A DNA stretch of 64,000 nucleotides from Hoplostethus atlanticus (GCA_034670405.1 JAXDDX010000001.1:7877501-7941500); one strand, 5' to 3'; positions 42,681-57,900 are shown, counted from the stretch's first letter. Numbers and translations are program-made. Notes: generated by a model from the letters alone, not told the origin.

Positions 42681-45600
42681 TACTTACTGACATATTGTCG
42701 CTGTCAGGTGAAAATAACTCCAAACTTGAAGGATTACATGTTCCTCTCTAGGATGAGAAAAGTCTACAATCCGCTGGTGCATAAAACTCTCCACCCTCCG
42801 GATGAACTAAAACATGTATGGTGGTCAAAAAAGAAACTGTTTTTCTTAGTTTCTGGAAAGTTGACATTTTGGAGATACAAGGCTTTCACCCGGCAACAGT
42901 GACATGTTATTAACACATATTTTCCACAAGACTGTAAATGAGCAGTTGTAAAGATGTGTATTATAAGAAGGGGACTGTACAAGTTATATTCCTTCACATA
43001 CTCACAAAGGACAAGTGAATGCGTTCAAGGCACCATAGACACAGGGATAAACCTGGGACTACACTGTAACAGGATATATGTCTACACAGGCCCACTGTTC
43101 CCACTTAGAGAAAAAAACACTATACACTCCAAGTCACATCTTCACTTCAACAACACGAAGACTGACATCTTCTCTCACCTCCGCAGAGAAATGGAAAAAA
43201 ACTGAACCTGAGGAACCTGAAGAAGCCTGTAGTGCAGACTTAACACAACAGCCTATACACATCAAAGCAAGCCCCAACCAAGCTGAGCATGCTGTTGTGT
43301 TTCACAGAGGAATAGTCCTCTTTTTATGTAACACACAGATGATTAAAGAGTTCAACACAGCAAGCAGACTAATGACTCCACTGGGTTGCAGGGGAACTCA
43401 GGAGAGAAGAAGGCAGGGCCTCTGGAGGATACTTGCTGAAACGGGGATAGGCTCTAAAATATACAAATTTATTCATCAAAAAGCTTTCTTTTTATGTCAT
43501 CGATGTGTGTGTGCGTGTGTGAGTGTGTGAGTGTGAGTGTGTGTGCAGGTGGCGGAGAATGAGAGTGAGCGAGGGAGGGAGAAGAGAGAGAAAGAGAGAG
43601 ATAGGAGGTCTGATAGTGTCAGTCTCCTCTGAGCTAAAAAACACCAACCACCACGAAACAAAAAAATTGCAACTTCAACTTCCATTTCTGTGCTTTCTTC
43701 CTCTCTGTAGTAATATAATGGATATTGTCAGTGTCATTTCTAACTGATCCTAAACCATTTAAACAGGCTTAAAATAACACACGTTACAATATTATTCCTT
43801 TCCCTGCCATCTCCGCAGTTTTCCATACATACATACTCATGGAGGCTCCGGCTTGAATGTACACAGTCTGATTTTTTTTTCCAGTGGATAAATGGACACC
43901 ACTGGGTCCCTTGCGAGAGGTGACAGAGTGATGAATGGTTGTGGTGTCTCCGGGACAAAGTGCAGGGATTATTGTCAGTCACTATAGGGAAAGGGATTAA
44001 TGACCACAACCTCGTGGCAAAGGGTAATCATAGGAGATTAAGAACAAGCAATCTTCCAGGCATGGAAAGTGGGAACTGTAACCCTGTAATCAGGTGTAGG
44101 AGGATAGAGCTTTACATATGACATCAAGATCCATGCTGGTAAATCTCAGTAACACGCTGAGATACCGTGTGTGTGTGGGGTTTGTTTCCAAAATACGATA
44201 CATCCATTTTGGAAACATTTTGATACCTGAAATTCAAGTTTGTCAATATTGCAAAAATACAGACTCCCAAATGTTCTTTACTTTCATGACAACAATCATT
44301 TTGTCAGAGAATGTGTTGTTGTTGTTTTTTCAAATGGTGGACGATTCATTTTGGAAATTTAGATAGGGTTTTCAAATTGTTTCTTTCCTTTCATTCAAGT
44401 AAGAGTGAGTGAGTACGCAAGAGACAAAGCGATTTGAAATGAAAGAGAAAAACTGAAATAAATAAAGTGTTTTTAAAGCAAACCATTTTAATCAAGTTTC
44501 ATTCCAGCTGATTCCATTTGAGCCCGTTCTCAATTCAATCGGACTATTTTTAATTCAAGGTTCAACGTGTCTAATAGAGCTGCGCGGCCCCCTCCTACTC
44601 TTTAGTTCATGGCCTCTTTAGAAACAGAACATAATACACCAAGCATCATTTCAGGGGACTGTTTTTCATCCCTGGATATGGCATGGAAATAGTAAACGCA
44701 AATCCTCTAAAATGGTTTCTCTCCCATGAGTAAGATCCAGCAGGGATGACAATATAAACAATGGTGCAGATACTTGTTCAAACCAGCTCCACTGTGCTGT
44801 TGTTAGGATTAGCATCATAATCTCAAGGCTGGAAAGGCTCGCTGCGGAGACACCTGATCAGGGTGGATAAGTGTTTGTTCCTTTCACAATTCGCACAATT
44901 CTTACAAACAGCGTTCATCCGTTTTTTTTGAGATTCCTAAACTGCTGAGACGGTTACATGAAGTCGAACGTAGAGACGACACCGTAGCGCAGGAGAGAAA
45001 CGATGCGAGAAACAACGTAGAGGACTGAGGCAGAGAGAAGGAAAGTAACAAGGAAGAAACAAGAGAGCAGAGTGAGAGCCTGTGTCTCTGTCTGGATGGG
45101 CAGAAGGCCTGCAGAGCTTGGCAGGAGTCCTGCTCCTGACAGCAGCTGCGGCCTCAGCTTTATATCTTAAGGTGGTGCCTCTACTCTGGACCAGCCATCC
45201 TATCTCCAGCTCTCGTGTTTTAAATCAGAGGGGACCATAAATTATTGTCAGCAGTAATCACAGCTGTCCACTGCGGGCCTGCTGAGGGGTCCCAGCCTGT
45301 CCTGGTGCATCAAGTCACGCCGGTTCCTGGCACCTCTGAAATGGGCAGTGGGAAGGACCTGCGAGCAGGGCAAAGACAGCAGAACACAAAAGTTGAAAAG
45401 AAGTGCTGCATATCTGAGGACCTGGAGCTAATGAAAACAATTACCCTGTCTGTTGGAATGGTATGACCGAACGAGGTCTTAATTCTGTTGCCTTGGAAAG
45501 CCGCACGAGGAAACCTATTATCTAAAAACACAATAGGTTGCCGCGTTGGAAGATGTCTTCGTTGAACTCTCACCCCGAACAGAATCGGAGAGGGCCTGTT

Positions 45601-46206
45601 ACAATTCCACTAAATGCTGGCGCAGCTCTCCTCCCTAAAGTCGTAAGGCAGACCGAGTGGGTTTTCCCTCCTTTCTTCTGTCCACAAAACTCATCTGGCT
45701 GCTTTGGCAAGCTGCCCGGGTAATCGTGGCACGGTCTGTGTTTTTCACGACAGTACTGTTATTTTGCTGTGAAAACTCTCAGCATGGGGTGGCACACCCA
45801 CCTCTGGCAAGACACTGCTGTCAGAGCTGATCAGCAGAGAGCAGCCTTCCCTTTCAATTAGCCTTGTCTGTCTAAGAACAGGGCCAGGAGCACCGGCACA
45901 CAGCCACGCAGGCACCCAGTGAAGGAACAGCAAGGCGAGCAGGTGGGAGGAGAGGGGAGAGCTGGAGAAGTAAGCCCCAAAACTCCAGACGGGGACTGAA
46001 ATACCCTGCACTGCTGTGCGCTAAGTCCCTCTGTACCAGAGAGGGCCCTGCCATGGCACGTCACAGTAAACACAGGCAGGCTCCATGGAAACACAGCCGT
46101 TTGGCACAAAAGCATGGGATGAGATATGGCACCAATGAGGCAGATAATTCCCTGAATGACTGTATCTTCCCCCTCATGTGCTATCACAGTGATAAACAGT
46201 GAATGT

Positions 46207-46231
46207 CCGTGTGTGTGTGTGTGTGTGTGTG
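46207..46231. repeat. (TG)n microsatellite
   Basis: About twelve TG units followed by GA-rich sequence to 46275. Confidence 0.95.
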
Positions 46232-48696
46232 AGTGAAAGAGAGAGTGGGAGACAGAGAGGGCAGAGAGAGAGAGTAGTGCAGGGCAGGCGTTGCATTGAA
46301 ATAGCCTGTGTCACATGTTACCAATGGAGTAAGAGGGAAAAAAAACCACAACACAATATATATGGCACTAATCAGGCGACAAAAGAGTATCTGTTTGCGG
46401 AGCTTGTAACGAGTTGTATGAGGGGAAGGGGCTCGAGGAGGAGCGCTGGGAGTGAGATGAGGGAGGGTGGCAGCCATGCCCCTAGGTTGTTTATTACAAA
46501 TGCCACATCCAGGTGGGATTTGCAGAGTTGCACCCTAGCCAGCACTCATTCTCTCAGTGGAAAGAGCCTGAGGTGGAGGATGGTAAACACGGGCAGCTGT
46601 AGCACAAGCACAAACATCCCAGCGGGCACTGCTGCGAATTTTCATTGGAGAATCGGCCAGGGGGAAATACTGCATCGATAACCTCACCAAATCTTAGCGT
46701 TCAGTATACTGCTCCAAGTGACATAAAGCAAGCCCTACTGCCAACACAGTGCTGTGAAAGTGCAGCTTCATTCTAAGCAAGTTTATGGAGAACTTTGAGG
46801 CTACTTGAGAGCCCATTTTAATGCAGCACAGAAGACTTGTCTCAGTCTCAACACCTTGAGCCGTTCCTTCCTGCTTCATTTCATACCACGTTTAGCCCAC
46901 CAGCGCCAAGTGGGCTGAATAGAACCAGGCTATTAGAAGTCACAGGGAGGAAGTGTGTGATATGCTGCTCCAATTTCCCAAGCTCCATTTTTTCCCCCAG
47001 CAGCTGAAGAGATGTTCTGCTGTAATGAGTATCATGTGTTTAAAGCCGTTGCAAAGGCCCATTGTACCAATAACACCAGCAGCTCTATCACCAGCAGACC
47101 GCCACCTGGAAAACACATCCCTGACCTGTATTTGCAAAACTCACATGTGAGGACTGCAAATTCTTGATGCTCGTGGAGTTTACAGAGAAAGGGCTAAGAC
47201 TGTAAGAAGTAAGAAATGTGGTGAACAGACAAAGTGGCCTTAGATTGGTTCATTCTCTGACTGTTTTTCATTATTCTTAAACCCTTTCTCATTGCAGAGC
47301 TTTAATTGGGGTACAGCCCCTTTAATTCACGTGGTTAAATGAGAACCAGGCAACATCTTGTCTACATGGGAGTTGGTAATAAGACCATTCATTGATCTAG
47401 GCTTAATGTTATTGTTCCTGCTGTGCATACTGATGCATACATCCCATATTTGTTGTCAGAGCTGTTGAAAGGAGTGACACCGGGTATTGCTCAGTTTGCA
47501 GTGATGGAATATGACTTTGTATTGATGAGAATCGGTGAGATGAATGAATGTGATCCTTTTAGCAGTGCAAGGCAATACCAAATAGCAAAACCAATTAACA
47601 CTGGTTTTATCAAACAGTGTTACCAGACAGACACGTTGCTATGAATGTTAAGGCGGTTGGGTGCCTCTGTCTAGGTTATGCTTCTTTTTTTTTTTGTTAT
47701 GGACTAAACACAATATCTCAGCCCACTTTCAAGCCATGCCAAACTCCAAAATCCATCTGCTTTCTCATCTCTCTGGTTCCATGTGCATCCTGTTCAATCC
47801 ATATGTAACTCAGGATATGTCTCTCTCTTTCTCTCTTTGTTCCTTTGCCATTCACAAAATATCGATAAGACATTTGGTGGATTCTTCATTTCATCGGCGG
47901 ACCAAACATATGATGCTGATGTGGTTTGACTTTCACTGCTGGACAAAAGATTGTACTCTGAATCCTGATGAGGTAGAGTACAGAACAAATATGGTGGGAT
48001 AAATATATCCATATCTCTTCTATGCATCTGTGTATCAATGAATCCATCCGTTGTGCAGATGCCAGATTGCGTCATCTGAGGTGATAAAAGGTCTAGATGT
48101 TAAATTCCAGATGTAGAAATGTGTAGATATGATCGTTTTGTAACTTTGTAAGTCGTTTTTGTAAGTAGCTGAGCTGTGTACCGGCATACTTTGAAAGAAA
48201 ATCGAGGGGATACGGAGAAAAAAAAACGTATGGGAGAAAATAGAAGAACATAGAAGAAGAGAAAAAGTATGAATATGAGTACAGGGGGAAGGACAACATC
48301 CTCTGTTGCCTTTCCAGCTGATGTGTATGATGGGGGCCCCTTTGGTGAGCACTGTTGTCAGCCGAGACAAACTGCAGCTCCTGGGAGTGCCCCAGATCTG
48401 ACAGAATCCTCCCCCTCCATCAGTCACGTCATCTGAGTCAGTGAAGGAGTCTGCGCCCTGCTCGCGGTCACACTAACCAGGAGACACAAGCTGTTCCTCT
48501 CCAGGTGCTCATTAATGCACTTGTCCTTGATACCTCCACCATACAACAACACAAAGACAAACAGAGGCCTGCCGTGTTCTAATTACACTTACACGCGCAC
48601 ACACAAGGATATGCATCATGCATTTCACTAAGAGACTTGTAAATGTCAAACAATGGCAGATGCCCCGTTACTTCCCCCCTCCTGCTGTTGCTGCCG

Positions 48697-48709
48697 CCGC
48701 CGCCGCCGC
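48697..48709. repeat. Short (CCG)n run
   Basis: GCCGCCGCCGCCGCC within a locally GC-rich block (about 48660-48850). It is in no supported coding frame. Confidence 0.8.
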
Positions 48710-51700
48710 TATTGTTCTTGTTTTGAGGTATCGTTGTCCCACTCCGGCGCTGATAGCGGCCGCTGTTGCGAAGCGGAGGGAGAAACGGAGAATGCACTGC
48801 CGATGTAAAAGATGGTGGGAGCCTTTGAAGTGTGGGGGGGGGTGGGACGTTAGGGACAGCTGATAGGACTGCCAGCGTCAGAGCAGAGAGCCGGGCTGGA
48901 GGAATTCATCAAGCTTCCTCAGCAATTAGCACATGGGCCTAATTATCATATGAAACCAATCCTCCATAACCAGTCTCTCCTGCAGTATGACTTCCTATCC
49001 CTCCGCATTATCACCCATCCCACTGAAGAATGGCGAGCGCGGGTGACCCCGGCGTTTTCTTGCACCTCCTCTCCGAGGCCCGCTTGAATAACTACCATAC
49101 CTCCAATGTTCCTTTTTTCCATTATACAGTTAAGCCAGACAGTTAATTATCCAGGAGCAGGGAGGCCGGGGCTCTTTGCTGGCTGAGATAACGATATGCT
49201 TTGCTGGGCAGAGAATGAAGAGGGCCAGCCCATAGGGAGCCATGCTGATGTCAGGCAATCTTTCAAAAAAAGGCCTAGGCAATTAGATGCACCAGTGCTA
49301 CCAGGGATGACTAGTGTTATTGAGGATACTGGCTAGCTTCTCTAATGGGGGTATTTAGGGCAATTATGATAAAGATGTCAGGGCGACCTCACCGCGACTG
49401 CTGCTCTTACATGTGGTGCCTCTAAGTGCAAGATCACAGAGCAGAAATAGAGAGTGACTAAAGATGTGGCCGTTCCTATGCGGAAGTCCTGCCACCAGCA
49501 GAACTACTCTAAATATTTGTCTCACTTTGAAAACACTGTCTAGCGTCGGTAAGTGGGATAAGTGGAGCCTTTCAATTGGAATTTTTTAGACTATTGTGAT
49601 AGTGAAAAAAAAGTAAATAAACACTCCAGTGGCCAATCAAAGTGTAAAGCCTGGCTAAGCTGTTTCCCCATAACACCGTTCAGATTGAGCACATCTGGCC
49701 TGGGGAGAGATCGGAGGACTGTTATTATTTAATGGACACGGGAAGCTGACCATCTGCGAGGTAGCGCAGCACCACAAAGACGCCTTTCATGTGGCTACTG
49801 TTGAGTACGCTGCTTGCGTCTGAATTGTTTCCATCCACCCCTTTGCCTCAGTCATCACCTTTCCACCACTGGCACCCACCCCCTTAGATTAAAGTCACAG
49901 CTCAGGGACATGACCAAGAGCTGCCGGTGTCACCAGAGAGACCTTTAACTGGCCAGCACAATGCTTTTACATCACAATGTTCGCATACGCCCTCCACATG
50001 GCTGGCATGACACGAAACACACGCCGTCCATTGGCTATTGTTTGAAGTGGGTTCAAAGAGGCAATAGCAGAGACAAAGTGCAACAGGAAGCAACAGGAAC
50101 ACCCACCCCCCCCACCTCCCTCACACACACACACACACACTCACACAGGACAAACATGACAAATGGAATTATTTCCTGGTCATAATACATGTGATTGTTT
50201 TTTATATTATGTCGGTGAGTTTTCAATCTCTGAAATAACCGCTCTGGATGGATCAGCATGGAAACTGCAAGTCCCACTCTCCAGACGAAGAAAGGCTCTC
50301 CAGAAGAAAAAGCACATTCCAAAAGTAAGTGTTTCTGTAGCAGGTTGATCTTATATTGGCACGCTCTCGTAGATGATGGAACAGAGCCATGCACTATTCA
50401 GGAGAGACTGGTGAGATTAGATATAGAGTGCAATAAAACCCTCAAAACACAATGAGCCTCTCGTAGCCATCCTGTAATGAAGGGGTGCTGCTAGAGGCAA
50501 TTAGCCAGATGAGAGAAATGGAAGGTTTAGCAAAATAAAACAATAATTATGTGTGTTTGTTTTTGTGTGCAGGTTTTTTTTAAATAATATTTCTGTCACT
50601 GGCTTTGATATATCAGATGCATTCAGATTTGTGTATTGTTTGGTATGATATTGCTGCAGTTTTATTTTACATTTACCATATGTGAGTTATATCAGTAGAC
50701 GTGGCACCGTGGTCATGAAGAACTGTGAAGTAGATTGAATGTTACCCATGAAACACCTGCACCTTGTCCTGCAAACTGAAATATGAGCACAACCAAGAAG
50801 CATTGGAGTTTTATAGTGCACTCGTTCTGCTTAAATCATGGAAATACCAGCATTAGAGAGTTTTCTTCCTTCTCGCTGATTCCTCAACTCACATCGGCTA
50901 CTTTTCATGATTTGTCTCCTGCTAGAAAAGCATTCCAGCATCATAAGCAAATGGGCATGGGGCCCCTCTGAAATACTAGCCAATCAATCAGGCCAGGTAT
51001 GCCCTTCTGAGCAACAAGCCCCCATCCCGCCCAGCCATCAGTCATGCCCCACCTCTGGTTGTCCTCTTGCCTATTTTCACACCATCTCTTTCACTCCACC
51101 GCTAACATGATGACTTATTATGTTTTCCAACTTGATTCCCCTCAATGTTTGCACTCTAACTCTCGCTCACTGCCTGTGAGTTTCAATCCCATCCGCCGAT
51201 TGAGCTGGAGAATTAGCTCCAAATGTCTGGCAGGGTGTCAAATACAAGCGGGGGAACTGGGAGAGAAAAAGAGTACTGCTTTGAGAGATTTTGATCTTAA
51301 TTGTACAGCTATTTGCCTCTGTCAGTAATATTCATCATGACAAGAAAAAAACCCAAACATCTGTCCCTTTGCAATACCTACAGAGGGGGTTGTGGCGAGG
51401 ATATTATAACAGCACTCTTACAACTGCTGCTTTACCTTCACTTGGCCTCAATGAAAAGTTCAGTGGGGACTTAAAAAGTTTCCATGAACTATTCTGCAGT
51501 CAAAAAGGACGGCCTGTTAAAAAGCATTCAGTGACAAATTGCCACTTGCGCAAATCATTTTTTAATGCCAGTATTGGGAGGGGGTGTATTGTGTTCTTGA
51601 GCATAAGGCCTCATCCCAGTGTAATAAAAATGAAACAAAAGTCAAAGCTTTTCCCAAAAGGGTGATACTTACGCCTGTGCTGTGTGAGGTCACCTTTAAG

Positions 51701-51741
51701 GCTGCTATACTACATTACACACACGACAAGGAGGTACATTT

Positions 51742-51766
51742 AATAGAATAGAATAGAATAGAATAG
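51742..51766. repeat. (AATAG)5 pentanucleotide repeat
   Basis: Five exact copies of AATAG. Confidence 0.97.
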
Positions 51767-52322
51767 ATCTTGAACATTTCTGAAAGCCTCACAGATAGCC
51801 ATACCATCAAAAGGAAAGCATGCCTCACACATTGCAACAATGTGAGTTGTTTACTTACATTCGGGAGGGGAGTTCTCTTAATGAAAATGGGTGATCAGGA
51901 GCGCTGCAGCAGGTGTGGACAGACGACCAGCACGGCCTGCTGTGTGTACATAAACCACAGCTGTAGTGATGGATGGCCTGCTTGACAACGTGTTGTTCTG
52001 TGATGCAGTGGAAGAAGGTTCCCACTGTGTCCTGTCGCCCATACACCATCACACACACACACACACACCTCTGCTGACGTTCAAACCACCACATGCCAAT
52101 ATCAGTAGATGCTGGATTGAAGATTTGGGCTCATGGCAAAAAAAAACATGTTTGAACTTGTACTTCCAATGAAAGGTTAACACGGTGTGTGGTGCTGCTG
52201 CATAGACAGGAGTGCATACGGCTCACCTGTGTGATTACACGAGTGACACAACAGGAGCCGACAACACAGTCAGCTTGGCTACACAGTCTCTACTGCTGTG
52301 GTCACCGGAGGGATAACAAAAG

Positions 52323-52323
52323 C

Positions 52324-52353
<30 letters not shown>
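52323..52353. repeat. (GA)n microsatellite
   Basis: About fourteen GA units with one AAG step near the right end. Confidence 0.95.
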
Positions 52354-52357
<4 letters not shown>

Positions 52358-53368
52358 CAAGATCCACCATCCTTCCAGGAAGGACCCTGAAGGGTTTGGG
52401 GCCCTGAAAAATAAGGCTAATTTGAAGGTCGTTTAAAGAGCGCCAGGCTGTGCGGCTCAGGAGGGGGGCTGTGAGCAAGTGCAAGGGGAGCGGCTTGGGT
52501 TGCACTGCTCTGAGGCAGGCGCTCCGACGCGCTCCCTGGTGCTCTTCATCAATCTCCCCCATCCGCTGAGAGCCTCCTCTGACCCACATAGAAGCCAGAG
52601 GGAGGGGGTTGCCTTTCTTCCATTATTGATACCACTGCATCACACAACCTGCACTTACCTGAACCAAGTCAGCAGAGGAGCCAAAAAGGTCAGAGGACCA
52701 TGGGCAGACATTTAGCCTCTCATTCACAGTCACAAAGCAAGTGACAAAAATCCCCCATTGAGATTACTATTGTATACAAACTATTCATACAGCAGGCAGG
52801 TTCTTAAGGGGGAAAAGCTTAGATGTATATTCTGTTAAAAAGTCATTTAACTTTATAGCAGGGATCAATTTATTGTATTGTGTCATTTATTTTGCATTCA
52901 GCATCTTGCTCAAAGGGCAGTGCCATTCACATGTGATGTCTTTGTAGGTACTGAGGAAAAGTCATTTTTGGACATTAAGTCTCCATCTCTGATGCCACGC
53001 TACGTAAATTCAGAGAGAAAACACAAACTGCTGAAACGGCCACACTTTTGGACGAAGAGGTCTCTTTGTTTCTCTTTGGGTTTCTTTTTTTTTTTTTTGC
53101 CTGGTCAGATGCCACACATTCTGCACATGTAGTTAAACAAACAGGTGAAATGTGTATAGCTTGCAGTGTGCTTATGCTACATCCTCTGTGGTATAAGCAT
53201 AATAAACGGTGAATTCCAGCACTATGAGCAAGCGAATAAGCATCTTGCACATTTTCCTGTGGTTAACATCGGGTTGACAGGGGGTGTAGGGTCGGACCAC
53301 AGTGTACCAAGGACAAGAAGCTGCACCGTACTCTCATCATTTTGAGGGATGTCCTTGACAGTGATATC

Positions 53369-53406
53369 TGTGTGTGTGTGTGTGTGTGTGTGTGCATGTG
53401 TGTGTT
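53369..53406. repeat. (TG)n microsatellite
   Basis: TG units interrupted by a CATG step at 53395. Confidence 0.95.
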
Positions 53407-56400
53407 TGTTTCTGTTTTGGTTGTGGGGGTGCAGGGATACAGACACACCGCTCAACACAGTTTTGGAAATGTCTGGCGAATGGTTGCTGATCTGTCTGTG
53501 TTTCAGCAGCTAAGGCTTAATTGCAGAGACGTCGGTCGGTGACAAAACTCCCCAATACACATATCTCCCTGTCACAATGTTGCTAAAACTGCCATTATAA
53601 AGGAATGTACACGCTGTCAGCAAACAAAACACAGTTATTGGTTTAGCACACTATTGTCAAAACAAAGAAAGGCAATATCACCTCCAAAGCTCTCCATAAT
53701 CTTTGATTTTGACACTGAATGGGAGAGAAGAAGCTTTAGTGGTGAAACAATGGTAGATCTGTTCTCTGCATATGCCTCAAATTAGGCCAGGGTTTGGGTA
53801 AGGATAAACATGAGTTTAAGCCATTCTAAGTCTTTGCCACAGCGGTGAACAATTCACATTTGAGCTATTGTCAAACAAAATACAGGAATGGGACGATGCT
53901 GCCGGATGGAAAGACAGTTTATCTTATCACACTCTAACTATCATGTCTTTGCTGCGGACAGTCTCACTCAGTTTGAAGCAAGGGGCGCCCGGCTGAAGTG
54001 TCTGGCTTTTGTTTCCTCTTCTTCTCCGCTGCTGCATTACTTGCACAAATACTTTGATTAAGGTACTGGAGCACATTACTCATCCTATGTGTGAATAACA
54101 AGCTTTATCTGAAGTGCAGCAGCTGTGAAGACATTAGCATATTTGCTGTGAGTCAGAATAAGACACCTTTGTTGGCGTGTTAAACCACTTATGCAATTTT
54201 ACAGCGACAAAATTTGTGCCAGTTTTTTTTCCGAAATTTGGAATTTCGGTTGAAAACGAATGATCATAAGATGGATATAGCGTAAACTCTTCCTCAAATC
54301 AGAGAGTTGATTCCCTTTCCCGGTCTCGGACGGGCAGTACTATGTTGTAACATGAACACTGCTGTAATGTCAGAGTTAAAAAAGATATGGCAGATCTGTT
54401 CAGGTTTTGATAGTGAGCTGTATTTAAAAGTCTTCTATCCAAGCATCAGCACGGTGTTTCATTTCCCTCACATCCAATCGAAGTGCTATACAATGAATTT
54501 AATGCAACAGTGTATATAACAGTACAACCTGTGATAGTGTATCAGTCTCTACGCTGAACTCTCTTTTTTGTAGGTTGACAAGGGGATCATGTACATTGCT
54601 AAGGGTTGGGTGTCTGTGGGATAACTTACACAGGAAGTGGGGACAGCTGTATGAAAGTTAGGTGCTACTCTGTGGTTTTGACAAATAACTGTGACATATT
54701 TGACAAGCATGAACAAAATGATCAATCATTCTTGTAAACTGAATAATACTCAAAGAGGAGTACAGTTTGTAGGTGTTCAGGTTTTGAAATTGGCATTTAT
54801 CTCATGGTTTTATCCTCTGTAAACTATTTTGTTGAAATTCAACATTACGAACATTAAGAAGTCATCATAACTGATCTCAATTGCCTTGCTAGCCCACAAT
54901 AAATGTGAAGAATGAAACAACCTTAACTATTTCTTCATGAAGTTGCTAAGAGACAACTTATTTTTTCAATTGCCAATATTGAAGTTTATTATCAATATCT
55001 GCAGTGCGCAGCAAGGAAACTTATATCAAAAACAAATGACCCTCCTTGATGAAATGTAGATGAATTCAAAGCTCGAAATGATGCAATGACAATTCGACTA
55101 GAAAATAAAAATGTTGTGCGATTCTTTACATCTTGATTCAGCTCAATAAAGAGAATCTTGCTTTCAAAGCTGCTCCAGTTAGGTGAATCATACTGCAAGC
55201 CTACAGAACTGTTCCTTGCTATTTTGCACATGCTGGGGACAGTGTGGCTTGTCAGCTAGCTGTCTGTGACTGGGTAGCTGTGTGGTTCAGAGCACCACCA
55301 CATCAGGTGAGAGATGACATGCAGACAAGAACGCAGGTTTTCATGAGAACATAAACACAAGAGGTGGAACTCACCAAAGGTTCCTGTGCAATCATTTGCA
55401 GGACTAATAATTTCATTTTCTTTCGTTTGGTTACTTTTCAATGAACTGATGAGACTCTGCTGTGATGGCACGGCTGGCAGCTGTTACCCCGTCTGCAGAT
55501 TCTCTGAGTGCTTCTGCTGCTGCCACCTTCCAACAGACTAGGAGGATTTCTCTTTTCATTTGGAGCTTTGGGGTGTGCAAGTGAAGTTGACAAGGTTGCC
55601 ATGAGCCTCTTGAACTGTGAACAGGAAGGGCAAGTGCTAAAGTGCTTGAAGGCAGATTTCTATGGTAGGGTGTCTTGACAGATGAAAATGGTACATTTGC
55701 AAGCACGTGATAACTGGCGAGTCTGTGGGACTTCTATTGCAATGACGCAATGAAATGACAGCTCTCGCCCCACGCAGATTGCAATTCAATTCGATTGGTG
55801 ACTTATTTTAAAGCAAGCCTCAGAAATCAGAAATTAACTTTTCAAAAGGGATTTTCAATTTTCTGGCACCACTTCTCCTGTCTCTCACCAAAGGTCAGGT
55901 CATTCATTGTCCATGCTAGTTGCAATGGGTCCATGTAAAACCGACTTTGAGGTTCTGTGGTGTAAAGGGTAAACTGACACACTTAAAAAGATGTTTTTTT
56001 TTATTCCACTTCCACTACCCACTAAAGGGGGTTCCCCTACAGGGCCAAGCAACTACTAAGAGGCACCATATTTATTTACAGTGTGCAAACGTATCAACTC
56101 AAAACCATATTAAAATGTTTAGTTAATTGTCATAAATAACGGTGGTTGCAGGAAGATTCAAACGGCTCACCTAAAGATTATTTGAGAGATGCATGGCTTC
56201 AGTGGCTGAGGGGTTTTGACTGAACAGAGTCTTCTGGATACGTCATATTGTCACATCCTTCAAAAGTCCCTATGACATAAGGTAGGATGGAAAAATACTA
56301 ATAAAAACAAATTAACCTATAAAACTACTAAATTGCAAGTGAGATTGTGGGTCCCCAGCGACCCACTGCTGTAGATTGTAGAAAGTACCACCAGGTAGAA

Positions 56401-56773
56401 ACCTAAAAGAAAAACTCTTCCAACTATTTTTTCCAACTCTCAAAGTTTCATTACAGTCTCATCTGCCTTGGGGCTCCAGGTAACTCACAGCACACGCCGC
56501 GAGCAAGATTCTACCGCAGTGGACATCTATGCATCTGCGTCGTCTGCTCTAGGTATGCGTTGCAGACTCACCGTGGGGTTGGAGTAAAAGGAGAGAATGA
56601 TTAGAAGAGCTTGAATGGAGTTTGGCAAGGGTGAGAAATTTTAAGTGCTCACTCTGCACCCCCCAAACCCCCCCACCCTCCCTTGAACGTCTACACATAC
56701 ACACACACACAGATGTATGTATGAGAGGTCTGAGTGACTCTACTCCTGTCACTGGGTGCCTGCTGTGAAAACA

Positions 56774-56822
56774 GCACCCCCCCCTCTCTCCCCCTCCCCC
56801 CCCCCCCTCTCTCCCTCTTCCC
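56774..56822. repeat. C-rich low-complexity tract
   Basis: Runs of eight to twelve C separated by CTCT steps. The strand is polypyrimidine throughout. Confidence 0.95.
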
Positions 56823-57649
56823 TGGACGCCAGCCTGACATACCAGACCTTGTTCGTTAGCACATATTTTTACCCACCGTTACTAAATTAGGAAGCCAGAG
56901 AGAGCAAACGGAGTGTGGCTGCCAAGGCAGAAGAAGAAGGGTCTGATCAGGCCTGGGTTTGCTGAGGGCCCATGCCAGCCCTACCAGCTTCATTAAGAGC
57001 CACTTGGGTTTCAGAAATAGAAGCCCAACAGGGACCAGGGCCAAACAGAGCCCTGAATGGCCAGCCAAAAACTCACGGGACAAACAAACAAATAAACGGG
57101 TTGTCTCATGGGCTGCCAGAATCAACCGGCAGCAGCCACCCCAAGGAGCCATAAGAAGTTATCTTAGGCAGTCTTGCACACAAAGTGTGCCCTGCCCCAA
57201 GTTTAAAACCAGTGACAGCACACATACTGCCAGCCCCATACAGAATAAATTAACCTAGAAAGCTGTCTCCAGAGACCAATTTCTCAAAGCAGCCACAGAG
57301 ACGTTACTTCTTGTTTGTTTGGCATGGATTTTGGGCACTGATGTGAGAAAGGATATTTTCACAAGGAAATTTACATTTCCTGCTCTCTCTGTTGACATAT
57401 AGCATTCATGTCCTCTGAAAGTATGGAGTGATACATGGAAAACAGGTATTCCTTCTCTTCTCTCTTTCTGTTGACAAGACAATGTTGGTAGAACACTACA
57501 AAAAATGATGTCTTTTAAAGTAAAAGGGCTCTTGGTTGGGTAATATGGGTCTAATTATAAATCTTATATTTTCATCTGAGGGAAAAAAGCGTTCTGTGAA
57601 ACCTCTTGTAGGGTAAAAACCATGTTTTGTCCTTATTCGGAAAAGCCTT

Positions 57650-57900
57650 GGAAAATAAATAAAAACATAACTTTATTGTCCCTGTAGGGAAATTTGTCTT
57701 GGACACTGAATCCTTAGCAACAAGGACATAAAACCACTACATGAAAACAAACAGCAACAAAAGCATTGGATTCAAAAGATCACACACAAATCATCATTTC
57801 ATCAAAACACAACATACAGGCTAAATCAGGAATTTAAAAATGCATCATACAACCGTACAATCACTCAGTAAAAATAACTAAATAGAGAGGAAAGCAAGAT
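57650..57900. repeat. Possible retroposon remnant with 'TTTATTGTCCCTGTAGGGAAA' motif
   Basis: The bases at about 57671-57692 (ACTTTATTGTCCCTGTAGGG and onward) resemble a terminal motif frequent in fish retroelement ends. A-rich low-complexity sequence follows to about 57900. Family and limits are not resolved. Confidence 0.45.

Noticed and set aside
54231-54249. Hairpin CCGAAATT-TGG-AATTTCGG
   Set aside because: An eight-base stem alone is expected occasionally, and no other element boundary or promoter is nearby.
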